DNA of 64,000 nt from Seriola aureovittata (taxonomy: Eukaryota; Chordata; Actinopteri; Carangiformes; Carangidae). Shown here piece after piece: positions 52,201 through 62,860 of the stretch. The DNA lies in NCBI RefSeq assembly GCF_021018895.1, contig NC_079374.1, forward strand, positions 9,835,712-9,899,711, written 5' to 3'. The position numbers and the translations under genes are program-made. Under the pieces are notes generated by a model that had not been told where the DNA came from, ran no database searches, and saw nothing but the letters and a program-made list of their open reading frames with translations. Numbering within the stretch: the first letter of the stretch is position 1; every line of letters begins with the position of its first letter.

Positions 52201-55200
52201 CTTTTCAAGTGGATAGATGCGATTGCCATTCAGGTTTTTTTTTTCCCACAGCTTAGGATGTCATTGCAGATCTCTCTTTGGTTTGTGCTTGTACAGACAG
52301 GGGACTGTGTAACACAGACTAGAAGAGGCCAGCCCAGACCACTTGATCCAGGGAGGTGATGGGCTGTCATGTCCATGTCCCTGTACCCGATGGGGTGTAG
52401 GAGGTTACTTGACCCTCAACCTCAGGGTCAGGTGACTCTTTGAGGCCATTGTATGGGGAGCAAATGTTGTAGGAATGGGTTAAAAAGGCTGAGCAGTGAA
52501 GGTGACATGTCCGGGCATGCTTCCTTAAAGGAAAGCAAGAAAAATAGGGAGAGGTTAGAGTCATTGATGTGAACAATTCCACTTAGACTTGTAAAGAAAT
52601 GATCAGTTAAAGGGAAATTATACATCTTACCTGGTTAGTTCCTTTGGGCATGCATGTTTTGTAATTTATTAGAATGAACAAGGTAAAATTGTTATGTCAT
52701 GACAGCTTCAGTTTAATTCAGTACTGTCTGAGCCTCTAGGTAAATGAGCTAAAAGAGGGACACATTCTACAAATGAAACACAAGATTAGGAAATGATATG
52801 CTGTATTTTCTGTATGCAAGTCCAAGTTAGTGTACATTGTGTGTTTCGTGTGTTTTTCTTCTTTGTGTCATAAATAAACAGTCGGGGGGTCTATAATTGT
52901 AACTGACAATAATTTTTATTATCAGTTTTGTCTTTTTTTCTTATATTAATTTACTAATTAATTGGTCAAATGTTGGAAATGATGTAAGGTGCCCCTTTCC
53001 ACCCCAATTTTCCAGAGCCCATTTGTGTCTTCAAATTTCTTATCGTGTGAACATCTAAAACAGGTGATTGAGTTTACACAGATGAAAGCTGAAAACCCTA
53101 ATGTTTCCAAAGCTGAAACCAGCCAATGTTTGGCATTTTATCTTTTTTTAAAAAAAAAAAAAGAAGAACAAAAAAAAACAATTTATTGATTTAGGTTTTC
53201 TTTTCTTTTTTCCTTTTCTTTTTTTTGCACACAAACTTTTTTTTTTTTTTTTTTTTTGGCACTGCTTCCAATAGCTGTCTCTGTTCCCCCTTTTTTGCCA
53301 GGAGATCTGGACCTTGACAGGAGATGTGGACCCTATTAGCCCAGGGCTAATGCAAGGAGATCACAGGAGTCATACCCTCAGAGATCTAACAATAATACCC
53401 CCTTGATGTGAAGTTGTGAACTAACCACAATATAACATAACATGGTATCAAATGTCTTGCATATAATTAGTTGACTTTTTGATACCTTGTATTTTAAACT
53501 GTTCCCCCATTAAGTGCTCTGCACCAATTTAACAGCATTGGTTATCAATTAACGTCTTTTTTTTTCTTTTTTAAAAAAAAATTATTATTATACATTTTTT
53601 AAAAGATAGTAATTTGTAATTTAGACGTTATACCAAATTTTGCGATGGTCCTGCAGGATTTGTGCAAAAGATGCATTTTTGAGATGCTAGGTATAATTTG
53701 TAAAATTGGTTCTAAGTGTAAACTATACATTTTCTTGGGAGTGCTTCATTTTCATACTAAATTAGCTTGTATCATGTTTTTCCATGCTATGGTTGTAAGA
53801 CATTTTTTATGTTGTGGCATAAATGTCATTTGTAATTAAAGGTCTGGGCTCCAACTCTCCAATTTAAAAAAGCACTGCACTCACTGGTCCTCGCTGTCTT
53901 CCCACCCTCCTGCTACTGTTAAGTGTGTCTGACTTTAGATAGCATTGTTGCACCTGTGTTTTCAGCCTTTTGTCTACCTAACAAATTCCAGCTGCAGTGA
54001 TTAATGTACTTCACTAAGAATTGCACGTATTATGCTTTGAGATTTAACGATGAGACAAATGCATATCAGTATTACTAACATACAATGTGCATCTTAAAAC
54101 TCTGAAACCCTCCCATTTTATTATTATTTCTTCCCTGCTTGCACTAAGATTGATTTGACATTACAAACCAATATCTGTGGTTTAAGCCTCTGTGCAGAGA
54201 TGCACATGCAGTATGTAATGATGGCACTGGGGGTGAAGTTGATGAAACGTCTAGGCCTCTGTCAATTTTACTTCAGCAGTTGCACAGTTTATGTGGTAAC
54301 TGCTTAACATTTTCTAAACTATACCACGGGGTTTTAGATTGACTGCTGGCCTTTGCACATCTTATCTGTTGTTTGTGCAATCAGTGAACAGTTTTTTTTT
54401 TTTTTTTTTTGGGACAAATTTTGTTGTTGCATGGTAATGTAATTTAGAGCAGGGACCAATTTGAAAACTGCCTTTTGGTGGTTGTGGGACACTGACATCC
54501 TTAGTAAACAGGAAAACAACCCAATTCATATAATCCCCTCCCAGTGTTTAGCTTCTGACTTTGTCAGACAGTATACAATGAGAGCAGTGCCTTTGTGTGG
54601 CTGACCCTGGCATCTTAAAAAGGGCTTTTTTAAAATATAAGTTATCCCCGCTTTGCATCTTCATTACTATGACAAATATAGATAGAATAAAAGCTACAAG
54701 TTGTTAATGTTACCTTTCCCCAAACAAATGAATGAAGTAGCTCTTTTAAAATAAGTCGTCTCTGAGCTGTACTGGAGTTCGTGTGAGAGAAAGAGAAAGA
54801 CTGCACATCTTGTCTTTTTTTTCTCTTTGAGAAGGACGTATGTAAGAGATATCATTAGGTTCAGGCTATCCGGTCCATTTCAAACCAAGGTCACAATAAT
54901 TACAGGTCCATTGAGACCTCTAGTGGCAACACAATCATTGGACCCCATCACCTACAGGATTATTATCAGGATACAGTTTCTTAACATATTTGCATAAAAA
55001 CAAGGTTTTGTTAAAGAAGATTTGGTTTTTAGATTCTCAAAATTTGGTCGATGTTTCCCAGGATAACCTAAAGCATCTTACTATAAAAGTTGACACATTC
55101 TTGTATTTGGAAGTGGTACCTTTTATGGCAGTTTGATTCCTCCAGTTGACTAATTCTATTTTTCAGTTGCTGTTTTCCATGTGTGGGGTAATTTTTTCAC

Positions 55201-55810
55201 TTTTGTTTTCTATTTTATACGTATATATGTTTTGGCTTATATACAGTGGTTTCTGTTGGGTGAGCACTTAGCTGAGTGCAATGGAGTAATAATTATCTTT
55301 GAACTTAAAAGTGCTCATCCACTGAATGAGATACTGCACTATCCCTCTGACCAGTAACCATATTTGTAAATCTGGTCACATGTGTTAATAGTTCTAATGT
55401 GTGCTACTAAACATGAAAATGCCACGGTATTATAGAAGTACACTCTTTAGAAAACGTGATTTAATTCTGAGTCATGCAAAGTATAGATTGGCTTTTTTTT
55501 CTCCATCAACCACTTGTTTTCATAGTTCTTAGCTGACACAGACCAGTATGATTAGTTAATTTATTTATTTTTTGCCTTAGTCTTGTAACGTCACCTATGC
55601 TACTAAACCATTTTCAAATTGGCGAATGCAGTCTTTCCTTCTAAGAGTTATAGTTTTGCAGCTTTTGCTTTTGGCAAAAATGTGATTATTTTAAACGTCA
55701 CATAGTTTTACTGTTTGTACTAAAATGCAATCACATGTAATGTTCAACTGTATTGGAAAAGGAGTCTGCACAAATTCTTGGACTTAAAATATGAAATTGC
55801 TTCAGTGCAC
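45076..55810. other. Presumed intron of the host RNA
   Basis: AT-rich, with a 36-T homopolymer at 46192-46227, T/A homopolymers near 53150-53260 and 54392, and a TAAA/TAA-rich run near 50955-50988. Apart from weak exon candidates, nothing is recognisable. The 124-codon frame at 48409-48783 has no family features. Confidence 0.45.
46192..46227. repeat. Poly(T) tract, 36 nt
   Basis: Uninterrupted T run on the + strand; no recognisable retroposon body next to it. Confidence 0.97.
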
Positions 55811-56335
55811 TAAGGCCCTGCTCAGACCTGGCATTAACATGTGTCGTGGATGATCACAAGTGGACAGCTTTAAGTACATCAGTTCACATCTGGCATTAAG
55901 ATGCCTGTTCAGTGTCCACTTGTGCTCAGATCTCACCTCCCTTTACATCATTTCTGTGTAAGTAAAAACCAAACGCATTGTTGTTAGTCAGTCCAACTAT
56001 GACAGACAGGGCGAGCCACCACAAATCTATATGATGCACTGGGACGTGTAAAAGTGTTTTTCAGTTCATTATGAAACTGTAGTTGGACAAATTGTGACAG
56101 TGACTCAAGTCACGTGACTGTGACAGAGGACTGCAGTTGAGTAGGTGGTCCTTCAATGTGGCCCAGGACACATTTGCGTTCACACTCCAGACCACCACCA
56201 AATGTGGTCTGAGTGATTGGATCTCAGTTGAATCCTCAATGCATCTTGGGTGTGTTAACACCTGTACTTAGAGCTGTCCACTTGTGATGGGATCACTCAA
56301 GAAGCATGTTAATGCCAGGTCTGAACAGGGTCTTA
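55811..56335. mobile_element. MITE with about 70-bp terminal inverted repeats
   Basis: The left arm TAAGGCCCTGCTCAGACCTG and the reverse complement of the right end, TAAGACCCTGTTCAGACCTG, agree at 18 of 20 positions. The match continues through GGCATTAACATG and CACAAGTGGACAGCT to TAAGTAC, giving arms of about 70 bp. A further partial copy of the arm (TCTGGCATTAAGATGC) lies inside the left half. No transposase is encoded and no clean target-site duplication was seen. It ends about 460 bp before the putative exon preceding mir-15a. Confidence 0.75.
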
Positions 56336-56765
56336 ATGGCCAGAATGTGGACAACCCTACCCATATTCTGCTTGATTTTCAGTCAAGAGGAGTCCTATTG
56401 TTACAGCATACAATGTCATTGTAGATAACTATGTGCTTCAAGTGTTGTGGGAAAGCCCATTACTGTTTACATTTGACAATGCCACAGTGCATTAAGCAAG
56501 ATCTATAAAGAAATGGTTTTCTGATCTTGGAAGAACTGTCCAGCAGAGAGCCCTGACCTATCACCCAACATCAGTGTCCAACCTCACATTGTTTCTAAAT
56601 AGGTGTAAATCTCTGCAGCCAGATTCCAAAATGTTGTGAAAAGTTTTCTCAGAAGAGTGGAGGCTGATACAGCATATACGTTTGGTTATATGGTGCACTT
56701 GGATTATTGTTAATAATCAATTTTGACAGGCTGACCTCAGAATTAAATTAACATCTACTGTATTT

Positions 56766-56788
56766 TGTGTGTGTGTGTGTGTGTGTGT
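56766..56788. repeat. (GT)n tract at a splice acceptor
   Basis: Eleven or so GT units run straight into TTTCAG, so the repeat replaces much of the usual polypyrimidine tract of the putative exon at 56794. Confidence 0.9.
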
Positions 56789-57010
56789 TTCAGTTGGAGA
56801 GCCTCGCCTGCTTTCGGAGTGGACAGGAGACTTCGATCTGCAAAAGATGCTGATGATCATCTGAACGTCCTTTAGGTAGATAAACGATAGGTGATAAGTC
56901 TGTACCCATCTGTGAACATATGGTAAGGACTTGAAGCCTGGAAGATGAAGAGAGTGCAAACAACACAGTAGATGAGAAGAGCTGGAAGCGGAGGGACCAT
57001 GACTGCAGTT

Positions 57011-57090
57011 CTGGCAATGCTGTAGCAGCACGGAATGGTTTGTGGGTTACACAGAGATGCAGGCCATACTGTGCTGCAGCAGTAAAGCCT
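57011..57090 (+). ncRNA. mir15a: mir-15a precursor hairpin
   Basis: The 5p mature region is 57023-57044. It keeps the seed AGCAGCA and the 3' part AATGGTTTGTG of the miR-15 family, and differs from remembered zebrafish miR-15a at one base (position 10, G for A). The 3p region at 57060-57081 begins CAGGCCATACTGTGCTGC and pairs with it; the arms are joined by a short loop (GGTTACACAGAGATG). The flanks CTGGC and GCCTG extend the stem. In vertebrates miR-15/16 repress BCL2, CCND1, CCNE1 and other cell-cycle mRNAs. The gene is on the opposite strand to trim13, as in human. Confidence 0.96.
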
Positions 57091-57260
57091 GAATGTACAA
57101 CCTGGCTGCCACCTATCAGTTCTTTAACATGCTGCCTTTGTTCAGTGATTGAAGTTTGTTGTTTAGTATCACTCTTGCATACACAGTAGTCTTCACTGTC
57201 TGAATTAATGTCACATAGTCAGCTGTTTTCCTGATAGTAAATTTATCCTTCTCATTTACT

Positions 57261-57349
57261 GGTCGCTTTACTGTAGCAGCACGTAAATATTGGAGTTAAG
57301 ACTAGCTGAAACCTCCAGTATTGATCGTGCTGCTGAAGCAAAGCTGACC
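57261..57349 (+). ncRNA. mir16b: mir-16 precursor hairpin
   Basis: The 5p mature region 57274-57295 (TAGCAGCACGTAAATATTGG then AG) equals, from memory, zebrafish miR-16b and differs from human miR-16 only near the 3' end. The 3p region at 57315-57336 reads CCAGTATTGATCGTGCTGC then TGA and forms the opposite stem strand. GGTC (57261) pairs with GACC (57346) at the base. It lies 170 bp after the mir-15a hairpin, the usual clustered layout, so both are expected to come from one primary transcript. It is the positional equivalent of human MIR16-1. Confidence 0.97.
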
Positions 57350-57544
57350 ACTCACAATCAGTGCAACTGACCACCCAGTGTACTCAGTCAACCCTGGTGG
57401 TGTTAAACAGTGGATTTGCTTAAGAGATGCTCACAGGTACATTATTTACTCACACATTCTGAGTTAATACGATATTGTTTTGATAGTTAAAATGTGAATA
57501 CAGCATATTTTTACATTTCATTGTTATGTCTGCACACTTGCAAA

Positions 57545-57550
57545 AATAAA
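57545..57550 (+). terminator. Possible poly(A) signal downstream of mir-16
   Basis: AATAAA about 200 nt after the mir-16 hairpin on the same strand. It could end a short primary microRNA transcript, but AATAAA is common in AT-rich sequence. Confidence 0.25.
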
Positions 57551-57699
57551 ATTTTAAATGGGGTTTTGTCTGTAATGTGTTTTGAACATGACTAAACTTT
57601 TTTTTACTGAATGCCATGCATTTAGTATTGATTTTCTTTTAAAGTAATACTTAAAAGTGTTAGTTTTGCTGACACTGAAAATAATTAACATGGCTTTAA

Positions 57700-57816
57700 G
57701 TAGCACTGCCATCTACAAAGAAGAAATCATGCACACTGGCCTGCGTGGCCTTGATGCAGCGCTACTGGAATGGCGGCCTGTTCAACATGTTCACAGACAG
57801 ATTTGCTGCGGATTAA
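57700..57816 (+). pseudogene. Coding-like 38-codon segment, identity unknown
   Basis: One frame reads through KKKSCTLACVALMQRYWNGG, then LFNMFTDRFAAD and a TAA at 57814-57816. Codons are rich in G/C at the third position, unlike the AT-rich surroundings, and the residues look like a natural protein C-terminus. The frame is closed upstream by TAA at 57697-57699, but an AG at 57702-57703 could act as an acceptor. It may be a terminal coding exon, a conserved small ORF, or a remnant of a retroposed gene. I could not name the protein. Confidence 0.35.
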
Positions 57817-57819
57817 AAT

Positions 57820-58852
57820 CATTACAGTTTTATTGTCGACTATACGCCAGAATTCTTTCTGAAATATCAAAATATAAATATATACAAATATTCAAGTCAA
57901 TATATTTTTCTGTTGAAGATATTTTATAAGACCGATTTCTTCTCTTAAAGGCCCGATTGCCCTGATCGTCTTTGGTATCTATTTTGTCGCTCATAACGAC
58001 GCAGTCGCTTTACATTGTATATTGTGTCGGCCTTATGCCAACAACCCTATGATGATATATTCTTTGCAGGGCTGAGACACATTATATGGTGTCCTGTGAC
58101 TGCTGTAAGCCTCCATTTTAAGCGCGTGTGAACGCCATGTAGGCATCTCTGTACCAGGACATCCGACGACAACGATAATCCCAAATCAGACGTACCTAAT
58201 AAAAATCACAACATTCATGTTTTACGGGCTTTTGGAATAAATCGCTGGCTTTTGTAAAAAATTTGGACTGCAAGCTGCAGGTGAACTCGCAGGGTAAAAT
58301 AAAGCACTTCAAAATCAGATAGGTGGAGAGAAGAAGCTGAGAAGTGGTTACACCTGTTTACGAAATCGTATAGAGCCGACCTTGGTTTTTGATGAAAATA
58401 TTTGAAATAAATAAACGTGTTGCACAATATTACTTAAGTGATTACATTTTACACGGTGGCCATGCTTTTTTTTTTCTGACAAGTTTAAGGCCCAGTGATA
58501 TTTTGCTGTATACTGAACAAACCTACGTTGCATCGGTTTTCTTCCATTTGGCCTTGTGGGCCTTTTTATTGATTCTGAATTCTTAGATTTGTTTGTGCAA
58601 CTATAATTATAAATAAACTAATTATAACTAAATTACGGGATTTGGCAAAAAAAGTTTTTTTTCTAAGTAGGAAGGCTGCTTGGAAATGGAAAATAAATTT
58701 ATATCAAATATATATATTTTAACATCCGGGCGTTTTGTTATAGGAGGATAAGCCTGAATACAATAATATGCCTTATTTTATAACGCAATGGGTACAAGGT
58801 GGACTTTGAAATTACATTTTCTGTGTGTGTGTGTGTGTATGTGTGTGTGAGA

Positions 58853-58884
<32 letters not shown>

Positions 58885-60540
58885 ATTAATAGCATCAAAG
58901 TAATCCATCAATAATTTTGTAAATTCTTAAATCATTTCCTAAATACTGTGATTTAAATCTGAAGTATGTTTGGATTATTTCGCGAATTTAGGAAAGCTGC
59001 TGACTCCGCACACCGAACATCAAAATGTGGAAGCAGTCTTGATAATGATGTCCGAATGTCCACATTTTGTCTTACACTTGTTAACTTTCACATTTTTTGC
59101 CATTTTTACCAACCTACATGTAGGTCGTGAATATTTTAATAATCTGTACAATTGTACAATTATTCACTCAATAGCATAGTCACCCACAGGATTTGATTGC
59201 GCTTGTATTCTTTGCAACCATACTTTCCGGAAAATGTGAAAAATGCTTTCTATGTAAAAAATAATATTATAACAATAGTAGATTATATTGAATAAGCTGT
59301 TTAATCATTAAACAGGTCTTTACTTAAATTACCATCACACGCTAAGACCCACAGTGTATAAGGGTGTGGGACCTGATCCAGGGATGTGATCAGACACGGA
59401 TAAATATTATTCGCTTATTTGTTCATTTAGTCACGTGCACTGATTGTGTACATGGTGACTTGAAATTTATTTTGATTAACACTCACCATAGGCCCGGATC
59501 TGATTTAAGTGTCTGACCGTGCGCCTTGGCTTAATGATCATTTTTCAGAAAAGTCTTAGTTATACACCGTTATTCACAATAGTTTCTTTTGATTTGGCTT
59601 GAGTTAACGTTTGTAAGGCTATATTTAAATTTGCGTGCAGTCACAATTAAAATATTAATGTGGTGTGGTACTTTTATTTTCATCCTATATTTGCCTGGCA
59701 ACAGAAGGCTATATATGTACCAGCGTGTCATGACGTACATCCTGAATTATGGTCAGTGCTGACATCACGGATTCACTTTGTGGTCTGATCTTAGGATTTT
59801 TAAAAATGTATTTATTTATTTATTTCAAAATGCATATGCTCAGGGGAACAAATGAATAAAAGGTTACATGATCAATGTACAATTCATTGTTTGTCCGTTT
59901 GCTCCGACCTACTTTAAAGAAGACCACAGTTGGTGAGAAGCCAAAGATTTCACTGAGCAAACCCTAATTTAAAAGAACTTCAATTTGCCTGCATAATTGC
60001 ACTTTGATTTTAGGCTTAAAATCACGTTTTCTTCATATTAAGATGGTAGAAAATATACTTTTAATTTAACATCCTGTAGATGTTTGACTTTATAGACCGG
60101 AACAAGTCGTGCTACGAATGACTCGCATGAACCTTCGCAAGTAAATTTTGTGCAGAAACGAAATGACTGCCGAGTACGCGTGTCAATCATGTAGTCTTAG
60201 GTAAAGGTGTATTATCATTGGGTAGAAGAAATGCAGTTGCAGATTTCATGAAAACAACATAACACCACGGGGCCGTGTTCTTTTTTACCTCTCGCACCGT
60301 GTCTGCAGCCTGCTGAATATTTCACACGGGCCCTGTTATGCAACGTTTGTAACCTTGAAGAGGTTGCAGCATCACTGGTGCGGACGCGCTCTGCGGGGAA
60401 GAAGCCATAGATTACACTGTATACTTGTTTAATTACTCACTTGCGTAGTTCACTGGCTCGCCACGGTTCCTAAATAGATGTCTGATTTGGCCTGTTACAC
60501 TAAATAAAAAATCAAACATGGATGTGTCTTACATTTCTCA
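57820..60540. other. Gap between the mir cluster and trim13
   Basis: About 2.7 kb of AT-rich sequence with a GT/GA microsatellite at 58823-58885. No BTB-domain (kcnrg-like) frame or other gene was recognised. Confidence 0.5.
58823..58885. repeat. Interrupted (GT)n(GA)n microsatellite
   Basis: GT units interrupted by AT and GA, ending in GAGAGAGAGA. Confidence 0.95.
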
Positions 60541-60542
60541 GT

Positions 60543-60548
60543 TTTATT
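60543..60548 (-). terminator. trim13: Candidate poly(A) signal of trim13
   Basis: TTTATT on the + strand is AATAAA for the minus strand, about 305 nt after the trim13 stop. Other AATAAA-like motifs nearby (for example near 60723) point the wrong way or lie closer without better support. Confidence 0.45.
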
Positions 60549-60852
60549 TATCAAGATCATCTTGGAGAAGTATAAAAGTGTCATCGTATTAAGAATAGAT
60601 CGCACATTTGTGGAAAGAGGTGTGATTTAGTGTCTGTCCTATGTAAATGAAGGCTTGAATCTCTGAATGAATGATTGATTCTGTGGCTTCAGAGAGGTTG
60701 AGCAAAAAAAGAGCAAAAGACATAATAAACAATTAGATAAACAAATGTTTACATATGCTCAGGTGCATATTTGTCACTACTTTTGTGCATCACACGGGTC
60801 ACTTGGGAAACAATTTGTAGCTGTGAGTGCGTGAGATGCCACAGGCTAGTAA

Positions 60853-62049
60853 TTAAAACAACTTACAACTGCCAATAAAACTGACAGTAGAGTCAATTAA
60901 GTGCACGACACATTCCTGGCCTGCGCTCATTAAACTTGTGCACATGTCAGTCATTTCCCGCAGGTACACAGCAGTGTGGCTGAGGTGCGAGGAAACTGTA
61001 GTAAGAAATGGTTCAATCTGAGAGGTTACGTAGGCTGTAAGGTTGTGCGGCTGCAGCAGGAGCAGAGTTGACAGCAACAAACTCATAAATAAGGTGATCC
61101 ACCGAGGCGCTGCCATCCGTGAGCCCCCCACTCTGTACGAGCCATTCTCATGGGGGACTGAGATCTTGTCCACGTCTCTGAGCCTTAGTGAATCCCACTT
61201 TTTTACATCGAAATTGCGCACAAGGGGGCCGACGTCCATCTCTTTCCGGGAGGGCAGGGGAGTCTCCTTAAGGACCTGTAATCTCTCCCGAAACTCCTGC
61301 ATCTGCTGCAGAAAGCACAAGGGGTCGGAGACGCTCCTGAAAGACTCCGCGATGCTGAGCGCCAGTCTCTGCTCTTCCAGTGCTGCGCTCAGCTTGGTGA
61401 TCTCCGGGTCATATGCTTGCATCACCACCAGCTTCAGTGTTTCAAAATCGGAGAGGATCTCATTCTTTTTGCATTCAAGTGCACTGATGAGCTTGTCGAA
61501 ATAGTCTGTTACCTTTTCTGCGTCCTTGGTCACGGACTGAAGAGCCTTTTTCTTACTGGTTTGTAGTGTCTCCAGGCAGGACAGGATATCTGCACTCTGC
61601 CAGCTCTCCACCCCGTGAAGCAGCTCTTCAAACGCCTCCTTCTCATGGTCATATGCCTCCTCCAAGGAGCAGAATTTATGCCCTTTGTGGTCATCTGTAG
61701 TTGCGCAAAACCCACAAATTAGTTTTAAGTCCGTGGCGCAAAATATGTTAAGAGGCTGGTCGCAGTGTTGTTTACAAGCAGACATCTTAGGCAGAACCCT
61801 TATTTTGCTGTACTTCTCCACTATTCCGCGCAGAGAGTAGTTGATCTGCAGGCTGTTTGCGCCGTTGTGAGGGGTCTCTTTGCGGCATGTGGGGCATTTG
61901 AAAGGTGTTCTGAAAGCTGGACCTCGGTTTCCTTCCAAGAGTCCCTCCAAGCATTTCTTGCAAAAGCTGTGTGAGCACAGCAAGACCCGTGGGTCCTCGA
62001 AGAGACCGCAGCAGATTGGGCAGGTAAGTTCCTCTTCTAGCTGCTCCAT
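60853..62049 (-). CDS. trim13: TRIM13, ER-anchored RING E3 ubiquitin ligase
   Basis: A single coding exon of 398 aa (human 407 by memory). The RING finger is C10, C13, C25, H27, C30, C33, C52, C55. The B-box 2 is C92, H95, C104, C112, C115, H121, H124. A coiled coil follows (about 130-265), then a hydrophobic membrane segment at about 317-333 near the C-terminus. KKNEILSDFETLKLVVMQAYDPEI-type sequence around 194-217 is almost the same as human. The family member sits in the ER membrane and works in ER-associated degradation, ER-phagy and NF-kB signalling. The start at 62049 was chosen because it matches the human N-terminus and has a strong Kozak context (GCCATGG). The six codons upstream in the open frame are intronic, because an acceptor (GTTTACAG) ends at 62056. 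The strand is opposite to the mir-15a/16 cluster. Confidence 0.97.
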   Translation of the reverse strand: MEQLEEELTCPICCGLFEDPRVLLCSHSFCKKCLEGLLEGNRGPAFRTPFKCPTCRKETPHNGANSLQINYSLRGIVEKYSKIRVLPKMSACKQHCDQPLNIFCATDLKLICGFCATTDDHKGHKFCSLEEAYDHEKEAFEELLHGVESWQSADILSCLETLQTSKKKALQSVTKDAEKVTDYFDKLISALECKKNEILSDFETLKLVVMQAYDPEITKLSAALEEQRLALSIAESFRSVSDPLCFLQQMQEFRERLQVLKETPLPSRKEMDVGPLVRNFDVKKWDSLRLRDVDKISVPHENGSYRVGGSRMAAPRWITLFMSLLLSTLLLLQPHNLTAYVTSQIEPFLTTVSSHLSHTAVYLREMTDMCTSLMSAGQECVVHLIDSTVSFIGSCKLF

Positions 62050-62054
62050 GGCAT

Positions 62055-62708
62055 CCTGTAAACACATTACCCAGGCGTCAAATCGTTGCCTAATTTAAAT
62101 AAAAGAGCAATAAATCAACACTTCATAAAATAGACTACATAATACGCACTCACACTCAGAGATGCTGCCACGTAAGGGAGCAGCAGCAATATATTACACA
62201 CGAAAATGCTGTAGCATCACAAAGGATACAGATTTTGCAGTCATGTTCCAGCTGTGTCTGGTGTATTCCCATCCTCAAAATGAAACTGACTTGCATTGCT
62301 GTACCCGCGCAAAAGGCTGACAGGCGCTCTGCCAAAGGCTCCGTTTGCCAATCTAATGTTAAGTAACATCCTGTGTTTGGTGTCTCTCTGTAACCAGCTG
62401 GCGTTGTAAAAAAAAAAAAAAAAAAAAAAACTTAAAAACGCGTCGCAAAACCAAGCTGAATATAAGTCAAAATCAATGATAACTTTACAGACGATTTTCT
62501 CCTAGCTTTGTATTACAGAGTAGCAGGACGGTGGTTAGCTGTGATGAATCCTAAATTATCGCCGCCTAACCAATCCAATGCGACAAATTAGCGACAAACA
62601 GGGTTCACGTTTGCGTTGCTCCTGTTGGCAAGGTACTGAAGGAGGGCTGTGACAGATTTTGCAAGCGCATAGTAACATGCAACTACTGGACCAAAAGAAT
62701 CACTCACC
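62055..62708 (-). other. trim13: trim13 5' intron
   Basis: On the minus strand, the donor CAGCTG|GTGAGT (62708/62707) and the acceptor TTTACAG (ending 62056) define an intron of about 650 bp. It holds a 23-A homopolymer at 62408-62430 and no other feature. Confidence 0.7.
62408..62430. repeat. Poly(A) tract, 23 nt
   Basis: Uninterrupted A run on the + strand inside the trim13 5' intron. Confidence 0.97.
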
Positions 62709-62860
62709 AGCTGCTGAGACGCACAGTGCAACGCAATCATGGCGCTTGTTGCTGTGCAGACTTCGCCCTTTCCGGGTATGGAGTTAACTGTTTCAGTGGC
62801 GCACAGAAAATTAAGATACGCTGCTTCCTCGGTATTTGCCCACACGTACACCCACGAGCG
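62709..62860 (-). promoter_or_regulatory. trim13: trim13 first exon and core promoter region
   Basis: The minus strand has an ETS-type site (ACCCGGAAAGG, near 62769-62779) and a YY1-like GCGCCATGATTG (near 62736-62747), ahead of the 5' exon that ends at 62708 (its last base). The frame upstream of the donor is open from about 62851 and joins the trim13 frame when spliced, so the exon may be partly coding. The start site is not fixed. Confidence 0.5.

Larger units (their letters stand above)
44930..56875 (+). ncRNA. Candidate dleu2-like microRNA host transcript
   Basis: Exon 1 is inferred from the YY1-type start near 44930 to the donor ACACAG|GTAACT at 45075/45076. A further exon is inferred at 56794-56875, between TTTCAG and TTTAG|GTAGAT; it has no long ORF and a CpG content unlike its surroundings. 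mir-15a starts about 135 nt into the following intron. Human DLEU2 is a spliced noncoding RNA hosting the same two microRNAs in an intron and transcribed opposite to TRIM13, which is what is seen here. Other exons inside the 11.7-kb gap may exist (a short ACCCCTCCGGC segment after TCTTCTCAG near 48464 is one option). No protein is expected. Confidence 0.5.

Noticed and set aside
61043..61504. 153-codon open frame on the + strand
   Set aside because: Antisense shadow of the trim13 coding exon.
62050..62067. Upstream in-frame ATG giving MCLQDA before MEQL in trim13
   Set aside because: A splice acceptor (GTTTACAG) lies between it and the conserved start, so these codons are intronic in the spliced mRNA.
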